Counted from the first letter of the stretch, positions 1 to 6,332 are shown. The stretch: 6,455 bases of DNA from an uncultured Porphyromonadaceae bacterium (GCA_937898265.1 CALEJM010000223.1:1-6455), one strand, 5' to 3'. The notes: generated from the sequence alone by a model not told the origin. A program made the numbers and translations.

Positions 1-747
1 GAAATACGCCAAGACGCGGTTCTCGCCGGTGATGGGCACGATGTCGGACGCGATGCTGACAGCCACGAGGTCAAGGCAGTTCTTGAGGTCGGTGAAGTCG
101 AGCATATTGCGTTGGATGAATCCTTGCATCAGCTTGAAGCCGACGCCACAACCCGACAATTCCTTGTAAGGATAGGTGTCGTCGTCGCGTTTGGAGTCGA
201 GCACAGCCACTGCGTCAGGCAGTTGACTGTCGGTAGTGTGGTGGTCGCAGATGATGAAATCGATGCCATAGCTCTTGGCGAGCGCCACCTTTTCCACAGC
301 TTTGATGCCGCAGTCGAGTGCGATGATGAGTTGGTAGCCGTTGTCGCGAGCATACTCCACACCCTTTCGTGAGATGCCGTACCCCTCGGTGTAGCGGTCG
401 GGGATGTAGTACCCGATGTCGGAGGTGTACTTCTTCAAAATCTTGTAGACCAAGGCAACAGCTGTCGTTCCGTCGACATCGTAGTCTCCGTAGATGAGCA
501 TCTTCTCGCGGTTGGCCAGCGCCTTTTCGATGCGCATCACCGCTTTGTCCATATCCTTCATCAAGAAGGGATCGTGGAGGTGGTTAAGTTTTGGCCAAAA
601 GAAGTTACGTGCCCCATCTATGGAATCAATGCCGCGCTGAACGAGCAGACCGGTAAGCACTGAATCGATGTTCAGCTGCTCAGCCAGGCGGAGCGTCTTT
701 GTCTGCTCCTCTGCACTTGGTGCGTTGAAAATCCATTGATTTGTCAT
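1..747 (-). CDS. recJ: Single-stranded-DNA-specific 5'-3' exonuclease RecJ, N-terminal part (cut by window edge)
   Basis: RecJ degrades single-stranded DNA 5' to 3' in the cytoplasm and works in recombination and repair (RecFOR pathway, mismatch and base-excision repair). I translated 249 residues starting MTNQWIFNAPSAEEQ from the ATG complement at 745-747. The DHH-phosphoesterase motifs are in order: GDYDVDGTT at residues 87-95 (metal-binding D88, D90, D92), PDRYTEGYG at 116-124, LDCG with D145, the diagnostic DHH at 168-170, SGCGVGFKL in the 198-206 area, and a SIASDIVPITGENR stretch at 231-244 that supplies the next conserved Asp (D235). Family members are about 570 residues, so the DHHA1 part and OB-like C-terminus lie beyond the left edge. 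Nothing in the visible part is broken. No Shine-Dalgarno is seen; the start is preceded by A-rich sequence, as is usual in Bacteroidetes. The gene diverges from the kinase-like gene at 1074. The family call is very secure. Confidence 0.96.
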   Translation of the reverse strand, partial: MTNQWIFNAPSAEEQTKTLRLAEQLNIDSVLTGLLVQRGIDSIDGARNFFWPKLNHLHDPFLMKDMDKAVMRIEKALANREKMLIYGDYDVDGTTAVALVYKILKKYTSDIGYYIPDRYTEGYGISRKGVEYARDNGYQLIIALDCGIKAVEKVALAKSYGIDFIICDHHTTDSQLPDAVAVLDSKRDDDTYPYKELSGCGVGFKLMQGFIQRNMLDFTDLKNCLDLVAVSIASDIVPITGENRVLAYF

Positions 748-839
748 GTATGTAGTTTTTTATTTTTTTCATAGAAAAAAGAGTGTTTTTGCCACGTTGT
801 TGGCAGCGTTGGCCGCCTCCGTAGCTATATATCAGTTGT

Positions 840-864
840 GCAGACGTCGCATTGTGCGGTCTGC
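840..864 (-). other. Hairpin in the putative recJ leader
   Basis: GCAGAC (840-845) pairs with GTCTGC (859-864), and inside it CGCA (848-851) pairs with TGCG (855-858) around a three-base loop, leaving a two-base GT bulge at 846-847. That makes ten base pairs in 25 bases. If recJ is transcribed from near 943, the hairpin lies about 95 bases upstream of its ATG in the 5' untranslated RNA. It has no proper T tract on the recJ strand, so it is not a classical terminator; on the plus strand it is followed by TTCTTT, but no plus-strand gene precedes it. The structure is seen; the role is unknown. Confidence 0.5.
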
Positions 865-949
865 TTCTTTGAAAAGTGGATGTAACAGATTCAATGCTAT
901 GGACTTATCCTATATTATGAATCTATTAACCCTAAATTATTATCAACCG

Positions 950-957
950 CAAATATA
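950..957 (-). promoter_or_regulatory. Candidate Bacteroidetes -7 box for recJ
   Basis: On the minus strand this reads TATATTTG, a full match to the Bacteroidetes primary-sigma -7 consensus TAnnTTTG. It is the only such match I find between the recJ start and the opposite gene. No clear TTG -33 element is visible at the expected distance, so the call rests on the -7 box and its position. Transcription would start near 943. Confidence 0.4.
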
Positions 958-1039
958 GTATTATTATTTTGATTTTATCTATTTCGTTGCCTAAAAAAGA
1001 AGCCGTACGGAGACGTGCCTCGAAATCTCTTGTTTTTCG

Positions 1040-1047
1040 TATCTTTG
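1040..1047 (+). promoter_or_regulatory. Candidate Bacteroidetes -7 box for the kinase-like gene
   Basis: TATCTTTG matches the TAnnTTTG -7 consensus and lies 26 bases before the ATG at 1074, giving a leader of about 20 bases. The -33 element is not clear. The box supports choosing the ATG at 1074, because an upstream start at 969 would put the promoter inside the coding region. Confidence 0.5.
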
Positions 1048-1073
1048 CACTATCAAAAAATACGAACATCAAC

Positions 1074-1907
1074 ATGATACTCATTGCCGACAGCGGCTCC
1101 ACCAAAACCGACTGGCGACTCTGTGCGGAGTCGGCCGAACCACGTGCGTTTCAGACCGTTGGACTCAACCCCTTCTTCGTCTCACCTGACGCGATGAAGC
1201 AACTCCTCACCGACACTTTTGCCGACAGCCTCGAGGCGGTTGACGCCCTCTATTTCTATGGCGCGGGCTGCGTGCCTGCCAAAATACCGATGATGGAGAC
1301 AGTGTTCCACGACGTCTTCCCGCATGCCAGCGTCTTCGTAGCCTCCGACCTCCTCGGTGCGGCGCGTGCCCTCTGCGGTCGTCAGCCCGGCATCGCCTGC
1401 ATCCTCGGCACAGGCTCCAACTCCTGCTACTACGACGGCAACGCGATGACCGACAACGTCTCGCCGCTCGGCTTCATCCTTGGCGACGAGGGAAGTGGCG
1501 CCGTGATGGGACGTCTCCTGGTGGCTGACTATCTAAAGCACCAGATGCCTGAGGCGCTGCGTGCCGACTTCGCCCAGCGCTACGACATCGTGCCTGCCGA
1601 GGTCATTGAGCGTGTCTATCGTCAGGCATCACCCAACCGCTACCTCGCCAACTTCGCCCGCTTCATCGCCTATCACCTCGACGACCCTTACGTCCAAAAC
1701 CTCGTTGAGGCTCAGTTCACCGCCTTCTTCCGCCGCAACGTGATGCAGTATCCGCAGCATCGCGACGTGCCCGTCTCCTTCGTCGGCTCGGTGGCTTACT
1801 ACCTGAAGGAGCATCTCGTGGCAGCTGCCCAACCGCTCGGAATCACCGTTGGCGAGGTCGTGCAGTCGCCCATCGACGGCCTCTGCCGTTTTCATGTCGC
1901 CAAATAG
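1074..1907 (+). CDS. BadF/BadG/BcrA/BcrD-family ATPase, N-acetylglucosamine-kinase-like
   Basis: A 277-residue cytoplasmic protein of the ASKHA (actin/hexokinase) fold, the group that includes eukaryotic-type N-acetylglucosamine kinase and bacterial amino-sugar kinases. Visible motifs: phosphate-1 loop DSGSTKTDW at residues 6-14; GAG at 63-65; the SDLLGAARAL segment at 91-100, whose Asp92 is in the position of the catalytic base; phosphate-2 loop ILGTGSNS at 110-117; GDEGSG at 137-142, typical of the NAGK/BadF group; and an adenosine-type GSVAYYL at 238-244. Length fits compact single-domain Bacteroidetes members. The frame is open upstream to 969, but the added residues are basic and unlike the family, while DSGSTKTDW falls at the normal place when starting at 1074. 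It stands alone with its own -7 box. The likely role is amino-sugar phosphorylation in cell-wall sugar recycling; the exact substrate cannot be read from sequence, and BadF-type activators of other enzymes share these motifs. Confidence 0.85.
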   Translation: MILIADSGSTKTDWRLCAESAEPRAFQTVGLNPFFVSPDAMKQLLTDTFADSLEAVDALYFYGAGCVPAKIPMMETVFHDVFPHASVFVASDLLGAARALCGRQPGIACILGTGSNSCYYDGNAMTDNVSPLGFILGDEGSGAVMGRLLVADYLKHQMPEALRADFAQRYDIVPAEVIERVYRQASPNRYLANFARFIAYHLDDPYVQNLVEAQFTAFFRRNVMQYPQHRDVPVSFVGSVAYYLKEHLVAAAQPLGITVGEVVQSPIDGLCRFHVAK

Positions 1908-1929
1908 GCTCAATCCCGCCGAAATAGTG

Positions 1930-1937
1930 TACCTTTG
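1930..1937 (+). promoter_or_regulatory. Candidate -7 box for the ubiE-menA-feoAB operon
   Basis: TACCTTTG matches the Bacteroidetes -7 consensus TAnnTTTG and sits 35 bases before the ubiE ATG, in the 65-base gap after the kinase-like gene. Transcription would start near 1944 with a leader of about 30 bases. No convincing TTG -33 element is seen about 20 bases upstream. I see no Fur-like palindrome or FNR-like TTGAT-ATCAA site here. Confidence 0.5.
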
Positions 1938-1972
1938 TACCCTTATTATCGTCAATAAACAACAACTTAGCA

Positions 1973-2659
1973 ATGGCAAAAGGAATAGCTAATCTATTCA
2001 ATTCTATAGCAGGTGATTACGATAAACTTAATCACCTCTTCTCGCTGAATATCGACAAACTGTGGCGCAAGCGTTCGTTGAAGAACCACCTCTCTGCAGC
2101 CACCGAACATGTCCTCGACGTGGCTTGCGGCACGGGCGATTTCTCCATCCAGCTCGTCAAGATGGGTGCGCAGCGTGTCACTGGTGCCGACGTCTCCGAA
2201 GGAATGATGGTTGAGGGTCGCAAGAAAGTGGAGGCTCAAGGACTGTCGGACCGCATCGTGCTGGAGTATGGCGACTGTGCCGACATGAAATATGCTGACA
2301 ACAGCTTCGACCTCTGCACCTGTGCGTTTGGCGTACGCAACTTCGCCGAGCGCGCCAAGGGACTGCAGGAGATGCACCGCGTCTTGAAACCAGGCGCCGA
2401 GGTGTTGATTCTGGAGTTTTCGCAGCCGGCTCACTTCCCTATGAAACAGCTCTACCGCTTCTACTTCAAGAAGATCATGCCTACCGTGGGTGGCTGGATT
2501 TCTGGCAACAAAGCGGCTTACGAATATCTCCCTAACAGTGTCTATGCCTTCCCGCAGGGCGAGGACTTTATGAACGAACTGCGTGCAGCAGGCTTCACCA
2601 ATGTCCATCAGCACCGTTTCACCTTTGGCATTGCCACCGTTTACTACGGCACAAAATAA
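1973..2659 (+). CDS. ubiE: Demethylmenaquinone methyltransferase (UbiE/MenG)
   Basis: This SAM-dependent methyltransferase converts demethylmenaquinone to menaquinone, the final step of the pathway. The 228 residues show the class I Rossmann fold: SAM-binding motif VLDVACGTGD at 47-56, the acidic strand end GADVSEGMM at 71-79, CAFGVRNFAE at 117-126, and the RVLKPGAEVLILEFS block at 136-150, which is the second UbiE/COQ5 signature with Ala for the second Gly. The first signature is present as YDKLNHLFSLNIDKLW at 16-31, with Asp28 where the PROSITE pattern has His. The N-terminus is some 15-20 residues shorter than in many relatives that carry a KPY-containing lead-in, yet no in-frame start exists between the -7 box and this ATG, so the start is well fixed. 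It is followed 8 bases later by menA. As no ubiquinone genes are visible and Bacteroidetes use menaquinone, the menaquinone role is inferred over the ubiquinone one. Confidence 0.93.
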   Translation: MAKGIANLFNSIAGDYDKLNHLFSLNIDKLWRKRSLKNHLSAATEHVLDVACGTGDFSIQLVKMGAQRVTGADVSEGMMVEGRKKVEAQGLSDRIVLEYGDCADMKYADNSFDLCTCAFGVRNFAERAKGLQEMHRVLKPGAEVLILEFSQPAHFPMKQLYRFYFKKIMPTVGGWISGNKAAYEYLPNSVYAFPQGEDFMNELRAAGFTNVHQHRFTFGIATVYYGTK

Positions 2660-2667
2660 CGCGCACT

Positions 2668-3534
2668 ATGAATATCAAACCCTATATCACCAGTTTCCGT
2701 CTCCGCACCCTTCCGCTCTCTGTGGCTGGCGTGGTGTTGGGCGCTGCGTTGCGCAGTGGCGAGATGCGCTGGTGGGTCTTCCTGTTCACCGTGGTCACCA
2801 CCCTCTGTCTGCAGATTCTTACCAACCTTGCCAACGAACTGGGTGACGCACTGAAGGGCACTGACGCCGAACAGAGTGGTCGTCAGCAATATAGTCTGCA
2901 GTCGGGCGCCATCACCATCAATCAGATGAAAAACTGCATCTGGCTCTTCGTGGCGCTCAGTCTCGTCTTTGGTGGCGTACTCATCGGCTTGACTTTCGGC
3001 ACACTGTTCTGCACCCAAAGCTATGTCTTCATGGCGCTTGGCGTGCTGGCTATCGTGGCTGCCGTCAAATATACCCTCGGCAAACACCCTTACGGCTATC
3101 ACGGACTGGGCGACCTCGGCGTCTTCCTCTTCTTCGGTCTGTTGGGCGTGTTGGGCAGTTATTACATGCAGTCGCAGAACCTCACGTGGAGAGTCTTTGT
3201 GGCTGCAGTGGCTATCGCGCTGCCTATCGTTGCTGTACTGAATCTCAATAATATACGTGATATGGCAGGCGATCTCGTTCACCATAAGGTGACGCTGGCG
3301 TCGAAGCTTGGTCCGAAATGGGCGCGACTCTATCAGTCGGTGCTCGTGCTGCTTCCCTTCGTCCTCTTCCCGATGATAGGATGCTGGTGGCCCATGTTCT
3401 TCCTTCCCGTCTTTGCCTACCATGTCTACTTCGTGTGGACCCACGGCGGTTCCGCCCTCGACGCCCACATGAAAGTGCTCTCGCTCTCCACACTCGCCAT
3501 GGCCATCATGCAGTTTGTGGTCAGTCTGCTATAA
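2668..3534 (+). CDS. menA: 1,4-dihydroxy-2-naphthoate polyprenyltransferase MenA
   Basis: An integral-membrane UbiA-superfamily enzyme that joins a polyprenyl diphosphate to 1,4-dihydroxy-2-naphthoate, giving demethylmenaquinone, the substrate of the gene just upstream. It has 288 residues, the usual size, with about eight or nine hydrophobic segments. The first metal/diphosphate motif is NLANELGDALKGTD at 53-66, in which Glu57 stands where the MenA pattern known to me usually has Asp. The second is NNIRDMAGDLVHHKVTLASKLG at 194-215 (D198, D202, K207). The MenA-like YGYHGLGDLGVFLFFG lies at 142-157 and QSGAIT at 78-83. The N-terminal SFRLRTLPLSVAGVVLG at 9-25 is also typical. The gene starts 8 bases after the ubiE stop and ends 9 bases before the feoAB start, consistent with one transcript. 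The family call is firm; preference of prenyl length cannot be read. Confidence 0.93.
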   Translation: MNIKPYITSFRLRTLPLSVAGVVLGAALRSGEMRWWVFLFTVVTTLCLQILTNLANELGDALKGTDAEQSGRQQYSLQSGAITINQMKNCIWLFVALSLVFGGVLIGLTFGTLFCTQSYVFMALGVLAIVAAVKYTLGKHPYGYHGLGDLGVFLFFGLLGVLGSYYMQSQNLTWRVFVAAVAIALPIVAVLNLNNIRDMAGDLVHHKVTLASKLGPKWARLYQSVLVLLPFVLFPMIGCWWPMFFLPVFAYHVYFVWTHGGSALDAHMKVLSLSTLAMAIMQFVVSLL

Positions 3535-3543
3535 GAAATCATT

Positions 3544-5943
3544 ATGAAAGAATTGGAACATACACAATACCTCGACGAGCCCCGTCTGCTCCTCTCTGAG
3601 ATGAAGGAACATACACGCTGTATGATCCTCAAGGTGCATGGTCACGGCGGTTTTCGCCACCGCATCCTTGAGATGGGCTTCGTGCGTGGCGAGGTGGTTG
3701 AAGTGGTGAAGAACGCACCGCTGCTCGATCCTGTGGAGTACAAGGTGATGGGCAGTCACGTCTCGCTCCGCCGCAGCGAGGCTGCCAACATCGAGGTCGT
3801 CTCGTTGGAGGAGGGCGCTCACCCCGACAATATCTTCAACGGCACCATCGAGGAACACGTGGCCAACGAGGTGGCAGAGCGTGGTCGACAGATTACGGTC
3901 GCTTTGGTGGGTAACCCCAACTGCGGCAAGACCTCGTTCTTCAACTTTGCAACCGGTCTGCGCGAGAAGGTGGGCAACTACTCAGGCGTGACCGTCAGCA
4001 GCAAGACTGGCACCTTCCACCACAACAACTACACCATCCACATGGTAGACCTCCCAGGCACCTACTCGCTCACCGAGTATTCGCCGGAGGAACTCTATGT
4101 GCGCTCTTATCTTGCTGAGCAGAAACCTGATATCGTGCTCAACGTGGTGGATGCTGGCAACCTCGAGCGCAACCTCTTCCTTACTACCCAACTCATCGAC
4201 CAGAACCCGCCGATGCTCATGGCGCTGAACATGTTCGACGAACTGGAGCGGAGCGGTGCGCAACTCGACCTTCAGCAGCTCTCTGCCATGCTCGGCTTCC
4301 CTATCGTTCCTACCGTGGCCAAAGAGGGAAAGGGGATCAACGAGGTGTTGGAGGCCATCATCGCTATCTACGAACATAACGAGCAAGTTACCAAACATAT
4401 CCATATCAACTACGGCGAGGACGTAGAGCGCTGCATCCGTCAGGTGCGTCAGGTGCTCGACCGTCACGGCGCCTCACTCCCTATCTACTGCGACCGCTAT
4501 GCTGCGCTCAAACTCCTTGAGGGCGATAAGAGCATGGGCGAGGCGGTGAACATGGCACAGAACCATGAGGAGATTCAAGAGGTGGCAACTCAGTGTCGCG
4601 AGCGGTTGGAACACGAATATCGCACCGACATCTCCACCATTATCTCCGACCTCAAATACGGCTTCATTCGCGGCGCGCTGAGCGAGACCTATCAAAGCGG
4701 CGACGACAAGAAGAAGCAGTTGGGCTATGCGCTCGACGTGGTGCTCACCAACCGCTGGCTCGGCATCCCTGTGTTGCTGCTCTTCCTCTGGCTGATGTTC
4801 CAGGCCACATTCTCCATCGGCGCCTATCCGCAAGGATGGATAGAGCAGGGCGTTGTCCTCTTGGGCGAATGGATTCGAGGTCTGATGCCAGCCGGTATGT
4901 TCAACGACCTCTTGGTCGACGGCATCATTTCAGGTGTGGGCGGCGTCTTGGTGTTCTTGCCCAACATTTTGATTCTCTTCTTCTTTATCTCGCTGTTGGA
5001 AGATACGGGCTATATGGCGCGTGCGGCGTTTATCATGGATAAGTTCATGCATAAGATTGGTCTGCACGGCAAGTCGTTTATCCCCTATCTCATAGGTTTC
5101 GGGTGCAGCGTGCCCGCCATCATGGCCACACGCACTCTCGAGAACCGGCGCGACCGCATCATCACCATACTCACCGTGCCATTCATGTCATGCTCGGCTC
5201 GCCTCCCGGCCTACCTGCTGCTCGTGTCGGCATTCTTTGCAGCCAATCAGGGCGTCATACTCATGAGCCTCTATCTCGTGGGCATAGCGATGGCTGCCAT
5301 CAGTGCCATCCTATTGAGCAAGACAGTGTTGAAGCACGACCACACGCAGTTTGTGATGGAGCTGCCCCCCTACCGCATGCCCACTGCACGCAACGCCACA
5401 ATACACATGTGGAGCAAAGGCTCGCAATACCTGCGCAAGATGGGTACCGTGATCCTTGCCGCATCCATCATCGTGTGGGCATTGGGATACTTCCCCCGTC
5501 ACGAAGGACAGACCCAGCAGCAACAGGTGGAGAACTCGTTCATGGGACGCATGGGCAAGGCCATCGAGCCCGCTGTTGAGCCACTGGGATTCAACTGGCA
5601 GATGGGGGTGAGCGTGCTCACCGGTGCCGCCGCCAAGGAAATCGTGGTGTCGACAATGGGTGTGATATACACTGGCGAACATGCCGACGAAGACTCGTCG
5701 ACACTCAAAGCCAAACTGCAGACGGCTACCGACAGCGATGGCAACAAAGTGTTCAACCCCATTGTGGCCTACTCGTTCATGCTCTTTGTTCTGCTATACT
5801 TCCCCTGCATCGCAGCCCTGGCAGCCATCAGGCGCGAAGCAGGCACCAAGTGGATGCTATTTGAGATGGCCTACACCACCGGCGTGGCATGGCTCATATC
5901 ATTCTTGTTCTACCAAACAGCAACATTCATCCAAGGCCTATGA
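3544..5943 (+). CDS. feoB: FeoA-FeoB fusion, ferrous iron transporter
   Basis: The Fe(II) importer of the inner membrane, 799 residues. Residues about 12-88 form a FeoA domain of SH3-like type (RILEMGFVRGEVVEVV at 40-55, VMGSHVSLRRSEAANIEV at 68-85), which in many bacteria is a separate small protein. The FeoB G domain follows: G1 GNPNCGKTS at 123-131, G2 around GNYSGVTV at 144-151, G3 DLPG at 169-172, G4 NMFD at 229-232, G5 near 255-264. A helical GDI-like spacer spans roughly 285-380. The membrane part begins near 405, with the first Gate motif around IGFGCSVPAIMATRTL at 517-532 (Cys521), PFMSCSARLPAY at 546-557, the second Gate region TGAAAKEIVVSTMG at 693-706, and PCIAALAAIRREAG at 754-767. 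All G motifs and both Gate regions are intact, so it should be functional. The start is 9 bases after menA; a Met at residue 20 would cut the FeoA fold. The stop overlaps the next gene. No separate promoter or Fur site was seen before it. Confidence 0.97.
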   Translation: MKELEHTQYLDEPRLLLSEMKEHTRCMILKVHGHGGFRHRILEMGFVRGEVVEVVKNAPLLDPVEYKVMGSHVSLRRSEAANIEVVSLEEGAHPDNIFNGTIEEHVANEVAERGRQITVALVGNPNCGKTSFFNFATGLREKVGNYSGVTVSSKTGTFHHNNYTIHMVDLPGTYSLTEYSPEELYVRSYLAEQKPDIVLNVVDAGNLERNLFLTTQLIDQNPPMLMALNMFDELERSGAQLDLQQLSAMLGFPIVPTVAKEGKGINEVLEAIIAIYEHNEQVTKHIHINYGEDVERCIRQVRQVLDRHGASLPIYCDRYAALKLLEGDKSMGEAVNMAQNHEEIQEVATQCRERLEHEYRTDISTIISDLKYGFIRGALSETYQSGDDKKKQLGYALDVVLTNRWLGIPVLLLFLWLMFQATFSIGAYPQGWIEQGVVLLGEWIRGLMPAGMFNDLLVDGIISGVGGVLVFLPNILILFFFISLLEDTGYMARAAFIMDKFMHKIGLHGKSFIPYLIGFGCSVPAIMATRTLENRRDRIITILTVPFMSCSARLPAYLLLVSAFFAANQGVILMSLYLVGIAMAAISAILLSKTVLKHDHTQFVMELPPYRMPTARNATIHMWSKGSQYLRKMGTVILAASIIVWALGYFPRHEGQTQQQQVENSFMGRMGKAIEPAVEPLGFNWQMGVSVLTGAAAKEIVVSTMGVIYTGEHADEDSSTLKAKLQTATDSDGNKVFNPIVAYSFMLFVLLYFPCIAALAAIRREAGTKWMLFEMAYTTGVAWLISFLFYQTATFIQGL

Positions 5944-6104
5944 TACAGACAGTAATCGCACTATTCATCGTGGCTGTGGCCCTCGTGTGGGTGCTCATGC
6001 GCCTGTTCAAGAAACCCAAAAACAACGGTGGCTCATGCAGCTGCGGCTGCTCATCTTGCCCCGCCAGCAAGAAAGCCACCTGCCCGCAATCAAAGAAAAA
6101 CTAA
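5940..6104 (+). CDS. FeoB-associated Cys-rich membrane protein (small)
   Basis: A 54-residue protein with an N-terminal transmembrane helix (residues about 3-21, IQTVIALFIVAVALVWVLM), a short basic stretch RLFKKPKNN at 21-29, and a cysteine cluster, SCSCGCSSC, at 32-40 plus Cys48, giving six cysteines in all. This is the architecture of the small FeoB-associated Cys-rich membrane proteins found next to feoB in several phyla. The basic residues after the helix suggest the Cys-rich tail faces the cytoplasm, where it could bind Fe(II) leaving FeoB or take the regulatory place of FeoC; neither is proven. Its ATG overlaps the feoB TGA as ATGA (5940-5943), a sign of translational coupling. The frame is open to an ATG at 5889, but that would add a poorly matching tail overlapping feoB by 55 bases, so the ATGA start is preferred. 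Confidence 0.85.
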   Translation: MIQTVIALFIVAVALVWVLMRLFKKPKNNGGSCSCGCSSCPASKKATCPQSKKN

Positions 6105-6114
6105 AAACAACACC

Positions 6115-6143
6115 AAAGACACCATCAAAGGGATGGTGCTTTT
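6115..6143 (+). terminator. Rho-independent-like terminator after the feo genes
   Basis: CACCATC (6120-6126) pairs with GATGGTG (6132-6138) around the five-base loop AAAGG. With A6119 bulged out, AAAG (6115-6118) pairs further with CTTT (6139-6142), giving an 11-bp stem that runs into a short TTTT. The T tract is short, but the place, 10 bases after the stop of the last operon gene, and the base-composition change just beyond it support termination here. Confidence 0.7.
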
Positions 6144-6222
6144 AGTGGTGGGTAATCTTGGGGATTTGAGCTCGAAAATGTAATTTTATGATATACTGGG
6201 GTGATAATTCACGATTTTTATC

Positions 6223-6230
6223 TATATTTG
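6223..6230 (+). promoter_or_regulatory. Candidate Bacteroidetes -7 box upstream of the structured leader
   Basis: TATATTTG fits the TAnnTTTG consensus and is preceded by AT-rich sequence. A transcript from about 6237 would begin right before the first inverted repeat and have a leader of nearly 100 bases before the ATG at 6333. No clear -33 TTG is seen. Confidence 0.45.
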
Positions 6231-6240
6231 CAGTTATTAA

Positions 6241-6331
6241 GCGCAATCATTAGTAGCTGCGCAACCAGGATGTTATTATAAAGCACGCGTCCTGGCTATA
6301 GAAGATTTACAAACTCTCAAATAATTGTTTG
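6241..6331 (+). other. Segment with three successive hairpins (candidate structured leader or small RNA)
   Basis: Three inverted repeats follow one another without overlap: GCGCA (6241-6245) with TGCGC (6258-6262), 12-base loop; CCAGGA (6265-6270) with TCCTGG (6290-6295), 19-base loop; CAAAC (6310-6314) with GTTTG (6327-6331), 12-base loop and ending one base before the ATG at 6333. The first begins about four bases after the expected transcription start. The third would hold the region just upstream of the start codon. I do not recognise it as a known riboswitch or Rfam family. It could be a cis-acting leader, a free small RNA, or chance pairing in AT-rich DNA; the compact order and the promoter-like box favour RNA. 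Confidence 0.4.
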
Positions 6332-6332
6332 C

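Larger units (their letters stand above)
748..1073. other. Divergent intergenic region between recJ and the kinase-like gene
   Basis: This 326-base stretch carries no gene I can support. It contains a GC-rich hairpin (840-864), a candidate minus-strand -7 box (950-957) that would give recJ a leader of about 200 bases, and a plus-strand -7 box (1040-1047) for the kinase-like gene. It is AT-rich at both ends and GC-rich in the middle. A 70-codon frame opens at 746 on the plus strand but overlaps the recJ start codon and ends next to the putative recJ promoter, so I do not call it. Confidence 0.6.

Noticed and set aside
746..958. Plus-strand 70-codon frame with a hydrophobic start
   Set aside because: It overlaps the recJ start codon on the other strand, spans the hairpin and putative recJ promoter, has no promoter or recognisable family, and its base composition varies along its length like intergenic DNA.
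969..1073. Upstream extension of the kinase-like protein by 35 residues
   Set aside because: The extension would contain the TATCTTTG -7 box, is basic and unlike the family, and the DSGSTKTDW loop falls in its normal N-terminal place from the ATG at 1074.
1994..2614. Antisense frame of 206 codons opposite ubiE
   Set aside because: A mirror of the ubiE coding sequence with no family motifs; ubiE has clear methyltransferase signatures.
2644..3468. Long antisense frame of 274 codons opposite menA
   Set aside because: It is rich in His, Glu, Gln and Ala as expected from the complement of a GC-rich membrane-protein gene, has no recognisable motif, and menA is certain on the other strand.
3500..3543. 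Possible separate promoter or Fur box before feoAB
   Set aside because: No TAnnTTTG box and no convincing palindrome were found in the last bases of menA or the 9-base gap.
5889..5939. Earlier start for the Cys-rich protein
   Set aside because: It would add 17 residues read out of frame from feoB; the ATGA start gives a clean N-terminal membrane helix as in the family.
5681..6145. Plus-strand 154-codon frame over the end of feoB and the small Cys-rich gene
   Set aside because: It overlaps two better supported genes and runs through the terminator stem; its composition (Pro, Ser, Thr, Gln, Lys) is typical of an out-of-frame reading.
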